Source of the DNA: Clostridiales bacterium
Lineage (GTDB): Bacteria; Bacillota; Clostridia; Lachnospirales; Lachnospiraceae
Reading direction: 5' to 3'
Length of the DNA: 64,000 nucleotides
NCBI GenBank assembly: GCA_012520645.1
Contig: JAAYNV010000038.1
Span: forward strand, 124,001 to 188,000
Shown here: positions 18,520 to 26,883 of the stretch, one piece after another
Position numbering within the stretch: position 1 is the first letter of the stretch
How the letters are laid out: each line of letters opens with the position of its first letter
Translations under genes and position numbers: made by a program
The notes under the pieces: generated by a model
The model's database searches: none
What the model was told of the DNA's origin: nothing
Seen by the model: the letters and a program-made list of their open reading frames with translations, nothing else

Positions 18520-20195
18520 TATTTTCCTAAGCCTAATCTGTTCACTGCCGAAAAGATTGCTCTTACGGAAGCTCTCGTGATATTGGAGCTGACGCCGACA
18601 CCGTAGGTCACTCTGCCATCATCCGCATCCAACAGATGAATATAAGCTGCTGCCTGTGAATTGGAACCGCTCTGCAATGCGTGTTCTTCGTAATCCAGTA
18701 CCTTGATCTTCACGCCCATTTCCGTTCTCATTCCACGTTGTACCGCATCGATCGGTCCGTTTCCAACCGCCTCAAAGCTCTTCTCTTTGCCGTGATCGGT
18801 ATAAAGCACCGTTACTCTTGTATCAAACTCGGAATCCGTTTCGCCGCTCAGATCATCGATCTTTAACTTGTGGAAATGAATCGGCTCCTTCTGATCCAGA
18901 TACTCTTCACGAAACTTCTGCATAATCTGTTCCGGTGACACCTCACCCTGCTTCTCGGAAATGGTCTGAATCACATCTGCAAATTCCCGGTGCATTCCCT
19001 TTGGCAGTTTGAAACCGAAATAAGTATCCATGACAAAAGCTACACCACCCTTGCCGGACTGGGAATTGATGCGCACGATCGGTTCGTACTCCCTTCCGAT
19101 GTCCGCCGGATCGATCGGCAGATAAGGAACCTGCCAGATTTCACTTTGGCGTTCCCTCATTGCCTGCACACCCTTGTTAATGGCATCCTGATGTGAACCG
19201 GAAAAGGCAGTAAATACCAGCTTTCCGGCATATGGATGACGCGGATGGATCGGAATCTTACAGCATCTTTCATAGATTTCAATAATATCATTCACACGCT
19301 CGATCGCAAGCTTGGGATCAATACCCTGCGAGAACATATTGTATGCAATATTCAATACATCCACATTTCCGGTTCTCTCACCATTTCCAAACAAGGTTCC
19401 TTCCACACGGTCCGCACCGGCTAACAGCGCAAGCTCTGCGGAAGCTACACCGGTCCCTCTGTCATTGTGGGGATGTACGCTTAAGATAATGCTTTCCCGA
19501 TTTTTGAAATGCTTATTCATCCATTCAATCTGATCCGCATACACGTTCGGCGTATTCATTTCCACCGTGGAGGGCAGATTTATGATCATCGGTTCTTCCT
19601 TCGTAGGTCCCCATGTATCCTGCACTGCCGTACAAATATCGAGTGCAAAGTCTAACTCGGTTCCGGTAAAGCTCTCCGGTGAATATTCCAGAATAATCTT
19701 GCCCGGAAATTTTGCAGCTCTTTCCTTGACCATCCTGGTACCTTTTATAGCGATTTCCTTAATGCCCTCTCTCTCCATATGGAACACAACATCTCTCTGC
19801 AGAGTAGATGTGGAATTATAAATATGTACGATGGCCTGTTTACAGCCTTCGATCGCTTCAAAAGTCCGGTCAATCAGTTCTTCCCTGCACTGGGTCAGTA
19901 CCTGCACCCGCACATCATCCGGAATCAGTCTGCGGTCAATAAGCTGACGCAGAAAATCGTATTCGATCTGGCTGGCAGCCGGAAAACCGATTTCGATTTC
20001 CTTAAAGCCCAGCTTGATCAAAAACTGGAACATCTCGATTTTCTCATCCACAATCATCGGATCGATCAAAGCCTGATTTCCATCCCTCAAATCCACACTG
20101 CACCATACCGGAGCCTTTTCAATCTCTTTATTCGGCCATTCTCTTTCCGGATAATCGATGACCGGATTCCTGCGATATCTTTTATAATTTAACAT
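18519..20195 (-). CDS. leuA: 2-isopropylmalate synthase
   Basis: A protein of 558 residues, the length of the long LeuA form (yeast/actinobacterial-like). The N-terminal TIM-barrel part carries WCSVDLRDGNQALIDPM, HPHNDRGTGVASAELAL and LFGNGERTGNVDV. The C-terminal regulatory LeuA dimer domain is about residues 430-558. It condenses 2-ketoisovalerate and acetyl-CoA, the committed step of leucine synthesis, and is usually leucine-inhibited. The other leu genes are absent here. Its last base is shared with the first base of the DUF2142 membrane protein, which ties it to a glycan operon rather than to amino-acid genes. Confidence 0.95.
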   Translation of the reverse strand: MLNYKRYRRNPVIDYPEREWPNKEIEKAPVWCSVDLRDGNQALIDPMIVDEKIEMFQFLIKLGFKEIEIGFPAASQIEYDFLRQLIDRRLIPDDVRVQVLTQCREELIDRTFEAIEGCKQAIVHIYNSTSTLQRDVVFHMEREGIKEIAIKGTRMVKERAAKFPGKIILEYSPESFTGTELDFALDICTAVQDTWGPTKEEPMIINLPSTVEMNTPNVYADQIEWMNKHFKNRESIILSVHPHNDRGTGVASAELALLAGADRVEGTLFGNGERTGNVDVLNIAYNMFSQGIDPKLAIERVNDIIEIYERCCKIPIHPRHPYAGKLVFTAFSGSHQDAINKGVQAMRERQSEIWQVPYLPIDPADIGREYEPIVRINSQSGKGGVAFVMDTYFGFKLPKGMHREFADVIQTISEKQGEVSPEQIMQKFREEYLDQKEPIHFHKLKIDDLSGETDSEFDTRVTVLYTDHGKEKSFEAVGNGPIDAVQRGMRTEMGVKIKVLDYEEHALQSGSNSQAAAYIHLLDADDGRVTYGVGVSSNITRASVRAIFSAVNRLGLGK

Positions 20196-20262
20196 GCTCT
20201 TCTCTCCTTTTCTTTTTCCCTAAAGCAAGCTTTTTCGTCTGATTCCTTACAAATCCCTCATC

Positions 20263-20279
20263 CGCATGCCTTGCACGCG
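20263..20279 (-). promoter_or_regulatory. Hairpin in the leuA 5' region
   Basis: The 107-bp stretch upstream of leuA contains a 7-bp GC-rich stem (CGCGTGC / GCATGCG, loop AAG, one G-T pair) on the coding strand. I see no T-box, no run of Leu codons and no clear -35/-10 pair here; the nearest terminator stem is that of the HPr gene. How leuA is expressed is unresolved. Confidence 0.45.
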
Positions 20280-20297
20280 TATGGCTCGCTGTTCACA

Positions 20298-20325
20298 CAA
20301 AATCAGCCCATCCAGAGATGGGCTG
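20298..20325 (-). terminator. Intrinsic terminator after the HPr gene
   Basis: A perfect 9-bp stem (20304-20312 with 20317-20325, loop of 4) starts 7 bp after the HPr stop and is followed on the minus strand by ATTTTGTG. The U-tract is short, so some read-through into leuA is possible. Confidence 0.65.
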
Positions 20326-20331
20326 CATAGT

Positions 20332-20595
20332 CTACTCACCAAGACCGTTCTCAATCGCTTCTACAAGAGCTGTCAGGGCTTCCTGTTCATCCTCGCCCTC
20401 ACACACAAACTCTATCTCGTCCCCGCATTTAACACAGGCACCAAGTACGCTGAGTACGCTTTTTGCATTGGCTGTGCTGTCTCTAAATGTAAATGTAATC
20501 AATGATTTAAATTGCATTGCCTCTTTACATAGAATACCTGCAGGTCTTAGATGCAGCCCTGTTGGGTTCTTAATAACTACCTTCTGGCTTACCAT
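20332..20595 (-). CDS. ptsH: HPr family phosphocarrier protein
   Basis: A protein of 87 residues, the usual HPr length. The phosphorylatable His lies in NPTGLHLRPAG (family consensus GxHARPA), and the regulatory Ser region is STANAKSVLSVL, corresponding to Ser46 of Firmicute HPr. It passes phosphate from EI to sugar IIA domains and, when Ser-phosphorylated, works with CcpA. The presence of the His argues against a Crh protein. The start is ATG at 20595 with GGAGG 8 nt upstream. It has its own promoter and terminator, so it is probably monocistronic. EI is not encoded beside it. Confidence 0.88.
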   Translation of the reverse strand: MVSQKVVIKNPTGLHLRPAGILCKEAMQFKSLITFTFRDSTANAKSVLSVLGACVKCGDEIEFVCEGEDEQEALTALVEAIENGLGE

Positions 20596-20664
20596 ATTGC
20601 TTCCCTCCATACTTTATATAATCACGGTTTTTAACCCTGTTCTTTCGCCTTTTATCCTTGTTTC

Positions 20665-20693
20665 ATTATAACATTCCCACTCTGCTATCTCAA
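20665..20693 (-). promoter_or_regulatory. Sigma-A promoter of the HPr gene
   Basis: On the minus strand TTGAGA (20693-20688) and a consensus TATAAT (20670-20665) are 17 bp apart, and the -10 has the extended TGT prefix. The predicted leader to the HPr ATG is about 65 nt. Confidence 0.8.
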
Positions 20694-20734
20694 GCGGTTT
20701 ATGATAATTTAAGAAAGCACGTTCTCCCTTTGTG

Positions 20735-22084
20735 TCAGAACATAATATCCTGAATCAGATCTGCTAACTTTCTTGCCTCCGCATCAATCTGCTTTTTATC
20801 CTTACCTTCTATCATGACACGCACAAGCGGCTCTGTTCCGGACGGACGGATCAGAACTCTGCCCTCTCCGGCAAACTTCTCACTGATCTTGGCAATCGCA
20901 TCCGCAATTTCAGGATATTCCATATACTTTTCTTTCTTATGATTACGCACCTTTGCATTCACAAGTGCCTGCGGCATAACCTCCATAATCTTCGCAAGCT
21001 CAGACAATGGCTTTTTCGTCTCTACAATAACCTGAAGCACATGAAGCGCACTGAGCAGACCATCTCCCGTTGTATTCTCATCCAGGAAAATTACATGACC
21101 GGACTGCTCACCACCAAGACTTGCACCGATTTCCTTCATGCGTTCCAGTACATAGCGGTCGCCCACCTTTGTCTGTTCTACTTCAATTCCGTTTTCCTTT
21201 GCCATCAGGAAGAAGCCCAGATTGCTCATAACCGTTGCCACGATCGTATTCTGCTTGAGTTTTCCCTGACTCTTCATATAATTTCCGACGATTGCCATAA
21301 TCTGATCGCCATTTACCACATTTCCCAGTTCATCTACCGCTAAAAGTCTGTCAGCATCACCATCAAATGCCAGACCGACCTGCGCCTTTTCGAACACAAC
21401 TCTCGCCTGCAGCTCCTCCATATGCGTGGAACCGCAGTTTGCATTGATGTTCGTTCCGTCCGGGTTATTATGAATCGCAATCACCTCTGCGCCCAGTTCC
21501 TTTAATGCCTCTACCGAAGTATAATGTGCCGCGCCCTCTGCACAGTCCACTACGATCTTCATACCGTGAAGATCCACATTGACGGAACGAATCGCATGAT
21601 TGATATATTCCTCTCTTGCATCCGTACGGTATTTAATCTTCCCAACGCGGGGACCGATCGGGAATTTTACTCCTCTCATGCCGTTCTTAATCAATTCTTC
21701 AATCTCATCTTCCAAGGAATCCGGAAGCTTGTAACCATTCCCGTCAAAGAACTTGATTCCGTTAAACTCTACCGGATTATGGGAAGCAGAAATTACGACA
21801 CCCGCATCCACCTTATACTTTCTGGTCAGATAAGCTACTGCAGGGGTTGGAAGTACCCCGACATAAATGACATTTGCTCCTACCGAACAGGCTCCTGCCA
21901 TCAGGGCGTTAGCCAGCATATCTCCCGAAATTCTTGTATCACATCCAACCATAATTGTCGGTCTGTGTTCATTCTCCTTCGTTAAAACAAAGGCTCCCGC
22001 CTGACCAAGCTGCATTGCAAGCGTCGGTGTCAGCTCTTCATTTGCCACACCACGTACGCCATCCGTTCCAAACATTCTTGCCAT
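20735..22084 (-). CDS. glmM: Phosphoglucosamine mutase
   Basis: A protein of 449 residues, the full family length. It converts glucosamine-6-phosphate to glucosamine-1-phosphate on the way to UDP-GlcNAc and peptidoglycan. The phosphoserine loop is VVISASHNPVEFNGIKFF (Ser about residue 100), the metal loop is DGDADRLL, and the sugar-binding GGEQSGHVIF and the phosphate-binding RPSGTEPLVRVM are all intact. It is the last gene of the cdaA-cdaR-glmM group, an arrangement conserved in Firmicutes, where CdaA activity is linked to GlmM. It is followed by the separately promoted HPr gene. Confidence 0.96.
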   Translation of the reverse strand: MARMFGTDGVRGVANEELTPTLAMQLGQAGAFVLTKENEHRPTIMVGCDTRISGDMLANALMAGACSVGANVIYVGVLPTPAVAYLTRKYKVDAGVVISASHNPVEFNGIKFFDGNGYKLPDSLEDEIEELIKNGMRGVKFPIGPRVGKIKYRTDAREEYINHAIRSVNVDLHGMKIVVDCAEGAAHYTSVEALKELGAEVIAIHNNPDGTNINANCGSTHMEELQARVVFEKAQVGLAFDGDADRLLAVDELGNVVNGDQIMAIVGNYMKSQGKLKQNTIVATVMSNLGFFLMAKENGIEVEQTKVGDRYVLERMKEIGASLGGEQSGHVIFLDENTTGDGLLSALHVLQVIVETKKPLSELAKIMEVMPQALVNAKVRNHKKEKYMEYPEIADAIAKISEKFAGEGRVLIRPSGTEPLVRVMIEGKDKKQIDAEARKLADLIQDIMF

Positions 22085-22111
22085 ATTTCTATCCTGCCTT
22101 TCCGAAGTCTC

Positions 22112-23416
22112 TTATCCTTCATTTTCGTTTCCGTTCTGCTCTGTCTCCTCCGACTGCGTTACGGAAATTTCTGCCACAAGGGGCTCTCTCAATGTCACGC
22201 CATCCGGCAAATTCAACGTTACTTCCGACTGATAAGTACCCGTCTTCAGTTCTCCGTTTTCCATAAATGTACTCATATCTATATAGCCCGTTATCGTCAG
22301 GTCAGTAAGCTTGCTGATATTTTCTGCCAATCCTGTCGCTTTTAGCACTACCGGCTCCTTCATACCCTGTATCTGGGCCTCCATACCTTCCGGTATGTTC
22401 TGGAGAACAATATTGCGTGACTCAACATGAATATCTTCCTGTTCTTCCTTTTCAATATAAACCGTCACAGACACCTTGCCGCTGAAAGTATTGTCCGCCA
22501 GAATCACATTGTCCGGCAAATATTGCTTCAGATTGATCAAGGTCAGCATATCCTTGTTCTGCCCTGTGATATTGAGTGCCTCTTCCGGGATTACAAGTTC
22601 GGCAATATTCTTGAGTACGCTGCTTCTTCCGGCAATCATAACACTTTCAGGATTACTGGTGATCACTCCGGTTGCCTCATAGCCTTCTGCCGCATCTCCG
22701 GAAATAGAAAATCTGAGCGGCACCTGCTTCTTCTGCAGAATAGTTGCAGACACTGTGATGCTGTTAATGCTCTTGGTAATGCTCTTATCTTCAATTTCAT
22801 TTCCATCTTCATCATACAGATGAATGGGATAATCTGCCTTTATACTGGTCGTAATCCCTTCTACGGATACCTCCACGGAAGCTCTTGCCACCTTGGAAAT
22901 CCGGGATTCCGGTCCGGAAAGTCTGACAAGATTCTGATCTGTACTGACTTCACCCAGCATATAGCCATCTCCCGGCTCCCCATCCGTCGTTGTCTCAATC
23001 ACCATCTGAACGCGCTTGACATCCTCCACATTGACTTTCAGATTTTCCACATCTGCACGGATATTTTCAAGGGAATCATTATTTTCATTGGTTGCCAGTT
23101 TGATGCGCACCGTGTTCATAAAAGTCAGTTCATTCATATCTGCCGTTGCTACAATACTGTCCCTTGTAATCGTACTCATAGCAGAACGCTTTGCCGTAAC
23201 GGTCACATCAATCAGATCGGTATCATCCAATACCTCAAATACCTTGCCCTGATCCGTAATAGCATCGGTATTTGTGATCTTCACCGGAATATCACTGAAT
23301 TTTTTCCTGATGACCGGATCTTCAATATTGATGACCACAAGCCACAGGATAACGGAACAAAGGACTGCCAGAATTTTGAGTCCCAGGTTATCTGTCACTG
23401 TCAGCTTCTTTTTCAC
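22112..23416 (-). CDS. cdaR: CdaA regulatory protein with YbbR repeats
   Basis: A protein of 434 residues with one N-terminal membrane helix (about 12-30) and an extracytoplasmic part made of repeated YbbR-like beta domains (about 40-420), ending in an acidic tail. CdaR modulates the diadenylate cyclase CdaA at the membrane. Its start overlaps the end of cdaA by 29 bp, so the two are tightly coupled, and glmM follows by 27 bp. This trio is the standard c-di-AMP/cell-wall-precursor unit of Firmicutes. Length and order are normal. Confidence 0.92.
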   Translation of the reverse strand: MKKKLTVTDNLGLKILAVLCSVILWLVVINIEDPVIRKKFSDIPVKITNTDAITDQGKVFEVLDDTDLIDVTVTAKRSAMSTITRDSIVATADMNELTFMNTVRIKLATNENNDSLENIRADVENLKVNVEDVKRVQMVIETTTDGEPGDGYMLGEVSTDQNLVRLSGPESRISKVARASVEVSVEGITTSIKADYPIHLYDEDGNEIEDKSITKSINSITVSATILQKKQVPLRFSISGDAAEGYEATGVITSNPESVMIAGRSSVLKNIAELVIPEEALNITGQNKDMLTLINLKQYLPDNVILADNTFSGKVSVTVYIEKEEQEDIHVESRNIVLQNIPEGMEAQIQGMKEPVVLKATGLAENISKLTDLTITGYIDMSTFMENGELKTGTYQSEVTLNLPDGVTLREPLVAEISVTQSEETEQNGNENEG

Positions 23417-24275
23417 TTCTGGACCTTCCTTTCCACAGTCTTCTCTTCTTTTCCTCCACCTGTTTATTCTGTACCATCAAAAGCTTACCCTTTAAAGCCT
23501 CTGAATCCAGATTTCGGTATAGCTCTCCTTCGTAAGCTACGCTCACATAACCGGTCTCTTCCGATACGATAATCGTCAGAGAATCCGTCACCTCGGAAAT
23601 GCCGACTCCCGCACGGTGTCTTGTTCCCAGTTCCTTGCTCAGTGCCATGTTATCGGAGAGCGGCAGATAACAGGTCGCGGATACAATTCTGTCTCCCCGC
23701 ACAATAACAGCACCGTCATGCAACGGTGTGTTGTGTTCAAATATATTGATGAGAAGCTGGCTTGTTACAATACCGTCCACTTCTATGCCCGTTCTCTCAA
23801 ATTCACTCAAAGAATGGTTCTGTTCAATGACAATCAGTGCTCCGGTCTTAACCTTTCCCATTTCAAAGCTCGCTTTTACGATCTCATTCATGGTTTTATC
23901 AGAAAAACGTCCTTCCGAAACCTTATTGCTGTCAAACGGAAACAGCGCAGCAATGATATTTTTCCTGCCCAGCTGCTCTAACGCCCTTCTAAGCTCCGGC
24001 TGAAGCACTACAACCACTGCGATTACCGCAAGGCTGATCACATTCTTGACAATCCAGATAATTGTATTCATCTGAAACAAAGCCGCAAACATAATAAATA
24101 TCATGATTACGACCATTCCCTTAAGCAACGCCCATGCCTTTGTGTTCTTGACCCACAGCATAATCTGGTACACCAAAAAGGAGATAATAATAATCTCCAC
24201 CACATCATTCCATCCTACCGGCGGAACATATACATCATATTGCAAATTCTGAATAAAATTGGTCAACCGTTCCAT
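23388..24275 (-). CDS. cdaA: Diadenylate cyclase
   Basis: A protein of 295 residues that makes c-di-AMP from two ATP. Three N-terminal membrane helices (about 25-95) precede the DisA_N catalytic domain (about 105-265), with the active-site motifs LHDGAVIV (DGA about 188-190) and GTRHRAGVG (RHR about 220-222) both intact. The C-terminal 30 residues are basic (KRRLWKGRSRSEKE). It is followed by cdaR and glmM. Upstream lie two membrane proteins of unknown function in the same direction, 19 bp away, which may be co-transcribed. Confidence 0.95.
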   Translation of the reverse strand: MERLTNFIQNLQYDVYVPPVGWNDVVEIIIISFLVYQIMLWVKNTKAWALLKGMVVIMIFIMFAALFQMNTIIWIVKNVISLAVIAVVVVLQPELRRALEQLGRKNIIAALFPFDSNKVSEGRFSDKTMNEIVKASFEMGKVKTGALIVIEQNHSLSEFERTGIEVDGIVTSQLLINIFEHNTPLHDGAVIVRGDRIVSATCYLPLSDNMALSKELGTRHRAGVGISEVTDSLTIIVSEETGYVSVAYEGELYRNLDSEALKGKLLMVQNKQVEEKKRRLWKGRSRSEKEADSDR

Positions 24276-24294
24276 ATGCTGCTTACCTTATCAT

Positions 24295-25263
24295 TTAATA
24301 TCTTGTTCTTCCCCCGCTTTTTGCGGAAGCTTTTCTCTGTGTATTGATTCTTTTCACAGACTTCTCCGGCGTAGCCAGTGTAATCTTCGGCACCGCCTTA
24401 ACATAATAATAGTATTCATCATCCTCAAACTGCACCAGTTCCGTTCTGCTGTAATCCACATTGAATACGAAAAACTGCAAAAGCTTCGCAATCCCCACGG
24501 ATATCACAGATCCTATGACAGCTCCCGCAATCGATATATTCGTGTTAAATATCAGATCACCAAACAGCAGAATTACTACATTTGCAAGTGCTCCGGCAAT
24601 AATCGCCACCGTCCACGAATGGTTAATCGACATTCTGCGTATCGTATATACCAGAATAACTGTCACGGCAAACGCGGCTACCGTCACAAGCATTGCCTTA
24701 TTGTTCAGAAGTCCGTCAATGACCACCTTAAACTTCTGCATTCCGTTCTCAACATCTGTCACTCCAAGTGTTGCCTGATTCTCTGCAATATATGCCAGAA
24801 TATAATAAACCATGACACCGCAGCTGACAGATACGACTGCCACCGGAGAACCTAAAAGACCCATGGCAATCGGTATAATATATGGTATTTTCATCAAAAA
24901 GCACATCGGCAGAAAAAGCACAACCAGCGTATCCTTTGGTGCAAACCTGAAATAGAGCAGAAACATCAAAAGAAATACTGCAAATACCACAACCGCTGCC
25001 TCAACAGACAGAGCATATAAATGCAGCAGCATAAAGCCTGCCGCAAACAATATAATACAGTTCATCGGCAAAAAAGAACACATCAGCGCTACGACTAACA
25101 CAACCGGAAAACTTTTCAGTTTTTCCATGTATCCCCATGCCCCATTTATGAGCAGCAATGACAAAAGAGCCAGAAGAAACTTAAAGATGGGGGTCAGGTA
25201 TATTTCATACTTCCCATAAAAGTTTCGAATATGCTCCTTTAAAACCAGTATATTTTTCATCAT
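24295..25263 (-). CDS. Polytopic membrane protein of unknown function
   Basis: A protein of 322 residues with about eight to nine hydrophobic segments in two blocks (about 25-165 and 195-265). A cytosolic acidic patch FEDDEYYYYVKAVPKI comes next, then a basic Ser/Lys/Arg-rich tail ending GGRTRY. I recognise no domain family. The start is taken as ATG 25263, with AAGGA 6 nt upstream; a longer frame to 25311 overlaps the preceding gene without a ribosome site. It lies between a 132-residue membrane protein and cdaA, closely spaced on the same strand, so a link to c-di-AMP or envelope physiology is plausible but unproven. Confidence 0.75.
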   Translation of the reverse strand: MMKNILVLKEHIRNFYGKYEIYLTPIFKFLLALLSLLLINGAWGYMEKLKSFPVVLVVALMCSFLPMNCIILFAAGFMLLHLYALSVEAAVVVFAVFLLMFLLYFRFAPKDTLVVLFLPMCFLMKIPYIIPIAMGLLGSPVAVVSVSCGVMVYYILAYIAENQATLGVTDVENGMQKFKVVIDGLLNNKAMLVTVAAFAVTVILVYTIRRMSINHSWTVAIIAGALANVVILLFGDLIFNTNISIAGAVIGSVISVGIAKLLQFFVFNVDYSRTELVQFEDDEYYYYVKAVPKITLATPEKSVKRINTQRKASAKSGGRTRY

Positions 25264-25288
25264 TCCAATTCCTTCCGGCAGTCTCCTC

Positions 25289-25687
25289 TTATTTTCTGCT
25301 TTCTTCTTCATACAGTACGGATAACTGCTTTAAGTTGCTGTAATATTGTCTCAGACTCTTTTTTGCCCGATTATAACGGTATGAGTAGACTATGTATGAT
25401 ATTACTGCATATATGGCAATAAATGCAACATAAAAAATCAGAATTTTTTTCCCGGATATCAACAAATCTTCTTTGTATATGTCCTGCATGAATAATTCAA
25501 AATCATACAAAACCGCTGCCCCGCACAGTATTGCAAAGGTAATGGTTGCACAGATGACCGACTTTAATACCTGCAGACTGATATAGTCACTTCTGAAATA
25601 GCTTCCGATCGCAAGATTTTTTTTACCTTCTCTTTCCTCATAGGAAGCCATTCTGGTCATCAGCTTAATACGTTCTTCGTTCAGCAT
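25289..25687 (-). CDS. Small two-helix membrane protein of unknown function
   Basis: A protein of 132 residues with a polar N-terminus (about 1-30, LNEERIKLMTRMASYEEREG). Two membrane helices follow (about 40-65 and 80-102), then a basic and acidic C-terminal segment RAKKSLRQYYSNLKQLSVLYEEE that could form a coiled coil. The start has GAGG 7-8 nt upstream. It is followed after 25 bp by the larger polytopic protein and preceded by the YvyF-like gene. No family recognised; the topology would place both termini in the cytoplasm. Confidence 0.72.
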   Translation of the reverse strand: MLNEERIKLMTRMASYEEREGKKNLAIGSYFRSDYISLQVLKSVICATITFAILCGAAVLYDFELFMQDIYKEDLLISGKKILIFYVAFIAIYAVISYIVYSYRYNRAKKSLRQYYSNLKQLSVLYEEESRK

Positions 25688-25723
25688 TTCATTTCCTCAA
25701 ATCTTTTTTATTACAGCCTGAGC

Positions 25724-26131
25724 CTAATTATCCAGAAAACGCATTCTCGGACTCTCTTTGGTCTTCTTCTGCACAGGCTCTTCCTGCTTCGGCTTCGGCA
25801 GCACCTCGCCAAACCGGTTCACCATTTCGTTTTTGCACTTCTCACAATATTTTCCACTGCGAATGATCGCACCACAGTTCTCACAGGGAAGTCCGATCGG
25901 TGAATCAGCTGAAAACTCCAGTCTTTCCTCACGCACCCACTTCCGGATCTGATTGGCATCCACATCGCATTCTTCTGCTATCATTGCTATTGTAGCCTTC
26001 TTGTTCTCCGATACAAATGCCTTTACCTCCTGAAACTTCTCTTCCAGTTTTTCCTTACATGCGGCACAAATCGGTGTTCCCGACATATAGTTAAACATCC
26101 TTCCGCATTTTCTGCAATTTCTTACTTCCAT
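25724..26131 (-). CDS. yvyF: YvyF-like flagellar operon protein (TIGR03826 type)
   Basis: A protein of 135 residues. The N-terminal zinc ribbon is CRKCGRMFNYMSGTPICAAC, the central MerR/helix-turn-helix-like segment is ATIAMIAEECDVDANQIRKWV, and a second CxxC...CxxC ribbon is CENCGAIIRSGKYCEKC. This pattern and its place right after comFC match the YvyF family of Bacillus and clostridia, where it sits between comFC and flgM. The start is ATG 26131 with GGGAGG 7 nt upstream. No flgM follows here; the next gene is a small membrane protein. It probably acts as a flagellar-gene regulator, an inference from the family. Confidence 0.82.
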   Translation of the reverse strand: MEVRNCRKCGRMFNYMSGTPICAACKEKLEEKFQEVKAFVSENKKATIAMIAEECDVDANQIRKWVREERLEFSADSPIGLPCENCGAIIRSGKYCEKCKNEMVNRFGEVLPKPKQEEPVQKKTKESPRMRFLDN

Positions 26132-26147
26132 ATTTATCCCTCCCAAT

Positions 26148-26876
26148 TTATAAGCCATTTCCTATTGCCAATACAACAAAGCAGACCTTCTCCACTCCTG
26201 CCCTTCGGCACAGTCCGGCTATTTCATCCATTGTACTTCCAGTCGTGTAGATATCATCTACAATTATAATCGTTTTTAATTTTACATCATTTCGACCAAT
26301 TTTGAAAGCCTTTTTCAAATTATTTTGTCTTTCCGAAAGATTGAGCGCCTTTTGCGGCACAGTTTTTCGAATTCGCACAATATAGTCCGAAAGTACTGGT
26401 ATTTGTAGTCTTTTCCCTATTTCGTCCGCAAGCAGCTGCGCCTGATTATAGCCCCGGCTGTTTAGCCGGCTCTTATGAACGGGAACCGGAACCAGAGCGT
26501 CTGCATTCCATTCCCGAAGTTTTCCACCCAGATATTTGCAGACTTCCTCCGCATAATATTCCTTATACTCCTGCCTGCCCATATACTTAAAACGAAAAAT
26601 GGATTCCCTGACGGAAGCATATTCATACAACGCTGCTCCTTCATCAAAATAATGTTTCCGTTTCCGACAGTCATCACAGTATTCCTGTGTTTCATCCCAG
26701 AGAGCTTTGCCGCATTTCCGGCAAAGTGGCTCCCGCAGCCTGCGGAATTCCTTTCTGCATTCCGGACACACACGAAGCCCGCTTACGCTGACAATCCGGT
26801 CACATACCGGACATCTGCGCGGAAACAGCATATTCAAAAGTGTCTCCCACGCGTTTTCTATTTTCTTAAATTTCAT
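26148..26876 (-). CDS. comFC: ComF family protein (ComFC)
   Basis: A protein of 242 residues. The N-terminal zinc-finger part has CPVCDRIVSVSGLRVCPEC and CRKCGKALW...CDDC, and the C-terminal phosphoribosyltransferase-like domain has the signature TIIIVDDIYTTGSTMDE. ComFC is needed for DNA uptake in natural competence in several bacteria. The ATG at 26876 lies 7 nt after the recD2 stop, with GGAGG a rather long 12 nt upstream. It is transcribed with recD2 and yvyF. Other competence genes (comFA, comEC) are not in the window. Confidence 0.88.
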   Translation of the reverse strand: MKFKKIENAWETLLNMLFPRRCPVCDRIVSVSGLRVCPECRKEFRRLREPLCRKCGKALWDETQEYCDDCRKRKHYFDEGAALYEYASVRESIFRFKYMGRQEYKEYYAEEVCKYLGGKLREWNADALVPVPVHKSRLNSRGYNQAQLLADEIGKRLQIPVLSDYIVRIRKTVPQKALNLSERQNNLKKAFKIGRNDVKLKTIIIVDDIYTTGSTMDEIAGLCRRAGVEKVCFVVLAIGNGL

Positions 26877-26883
26877 TTTAACT

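Noticed and set aside
20196-20303. T-box or leucine leader peptide in front of leuA
   Set aside because: No T-box core sequence and no run of Leu codons; only one short GC-rich stem and the HPr terminator are present.
20332-20595. Crh (catabolite-regulatory HPr paralogue) instead of HPr
   Set aside because: The active-site histidine is present in GLHLRPAG; Crh lacks it.
22427-23572. A 381-codon plus-strand frame opposite cdaR
   Set aside because: It has no ribosome site, odd composition rich in Cys, His and Ile, and lies opposite a well-supported gene; it is a shadow of the cdaR codons.
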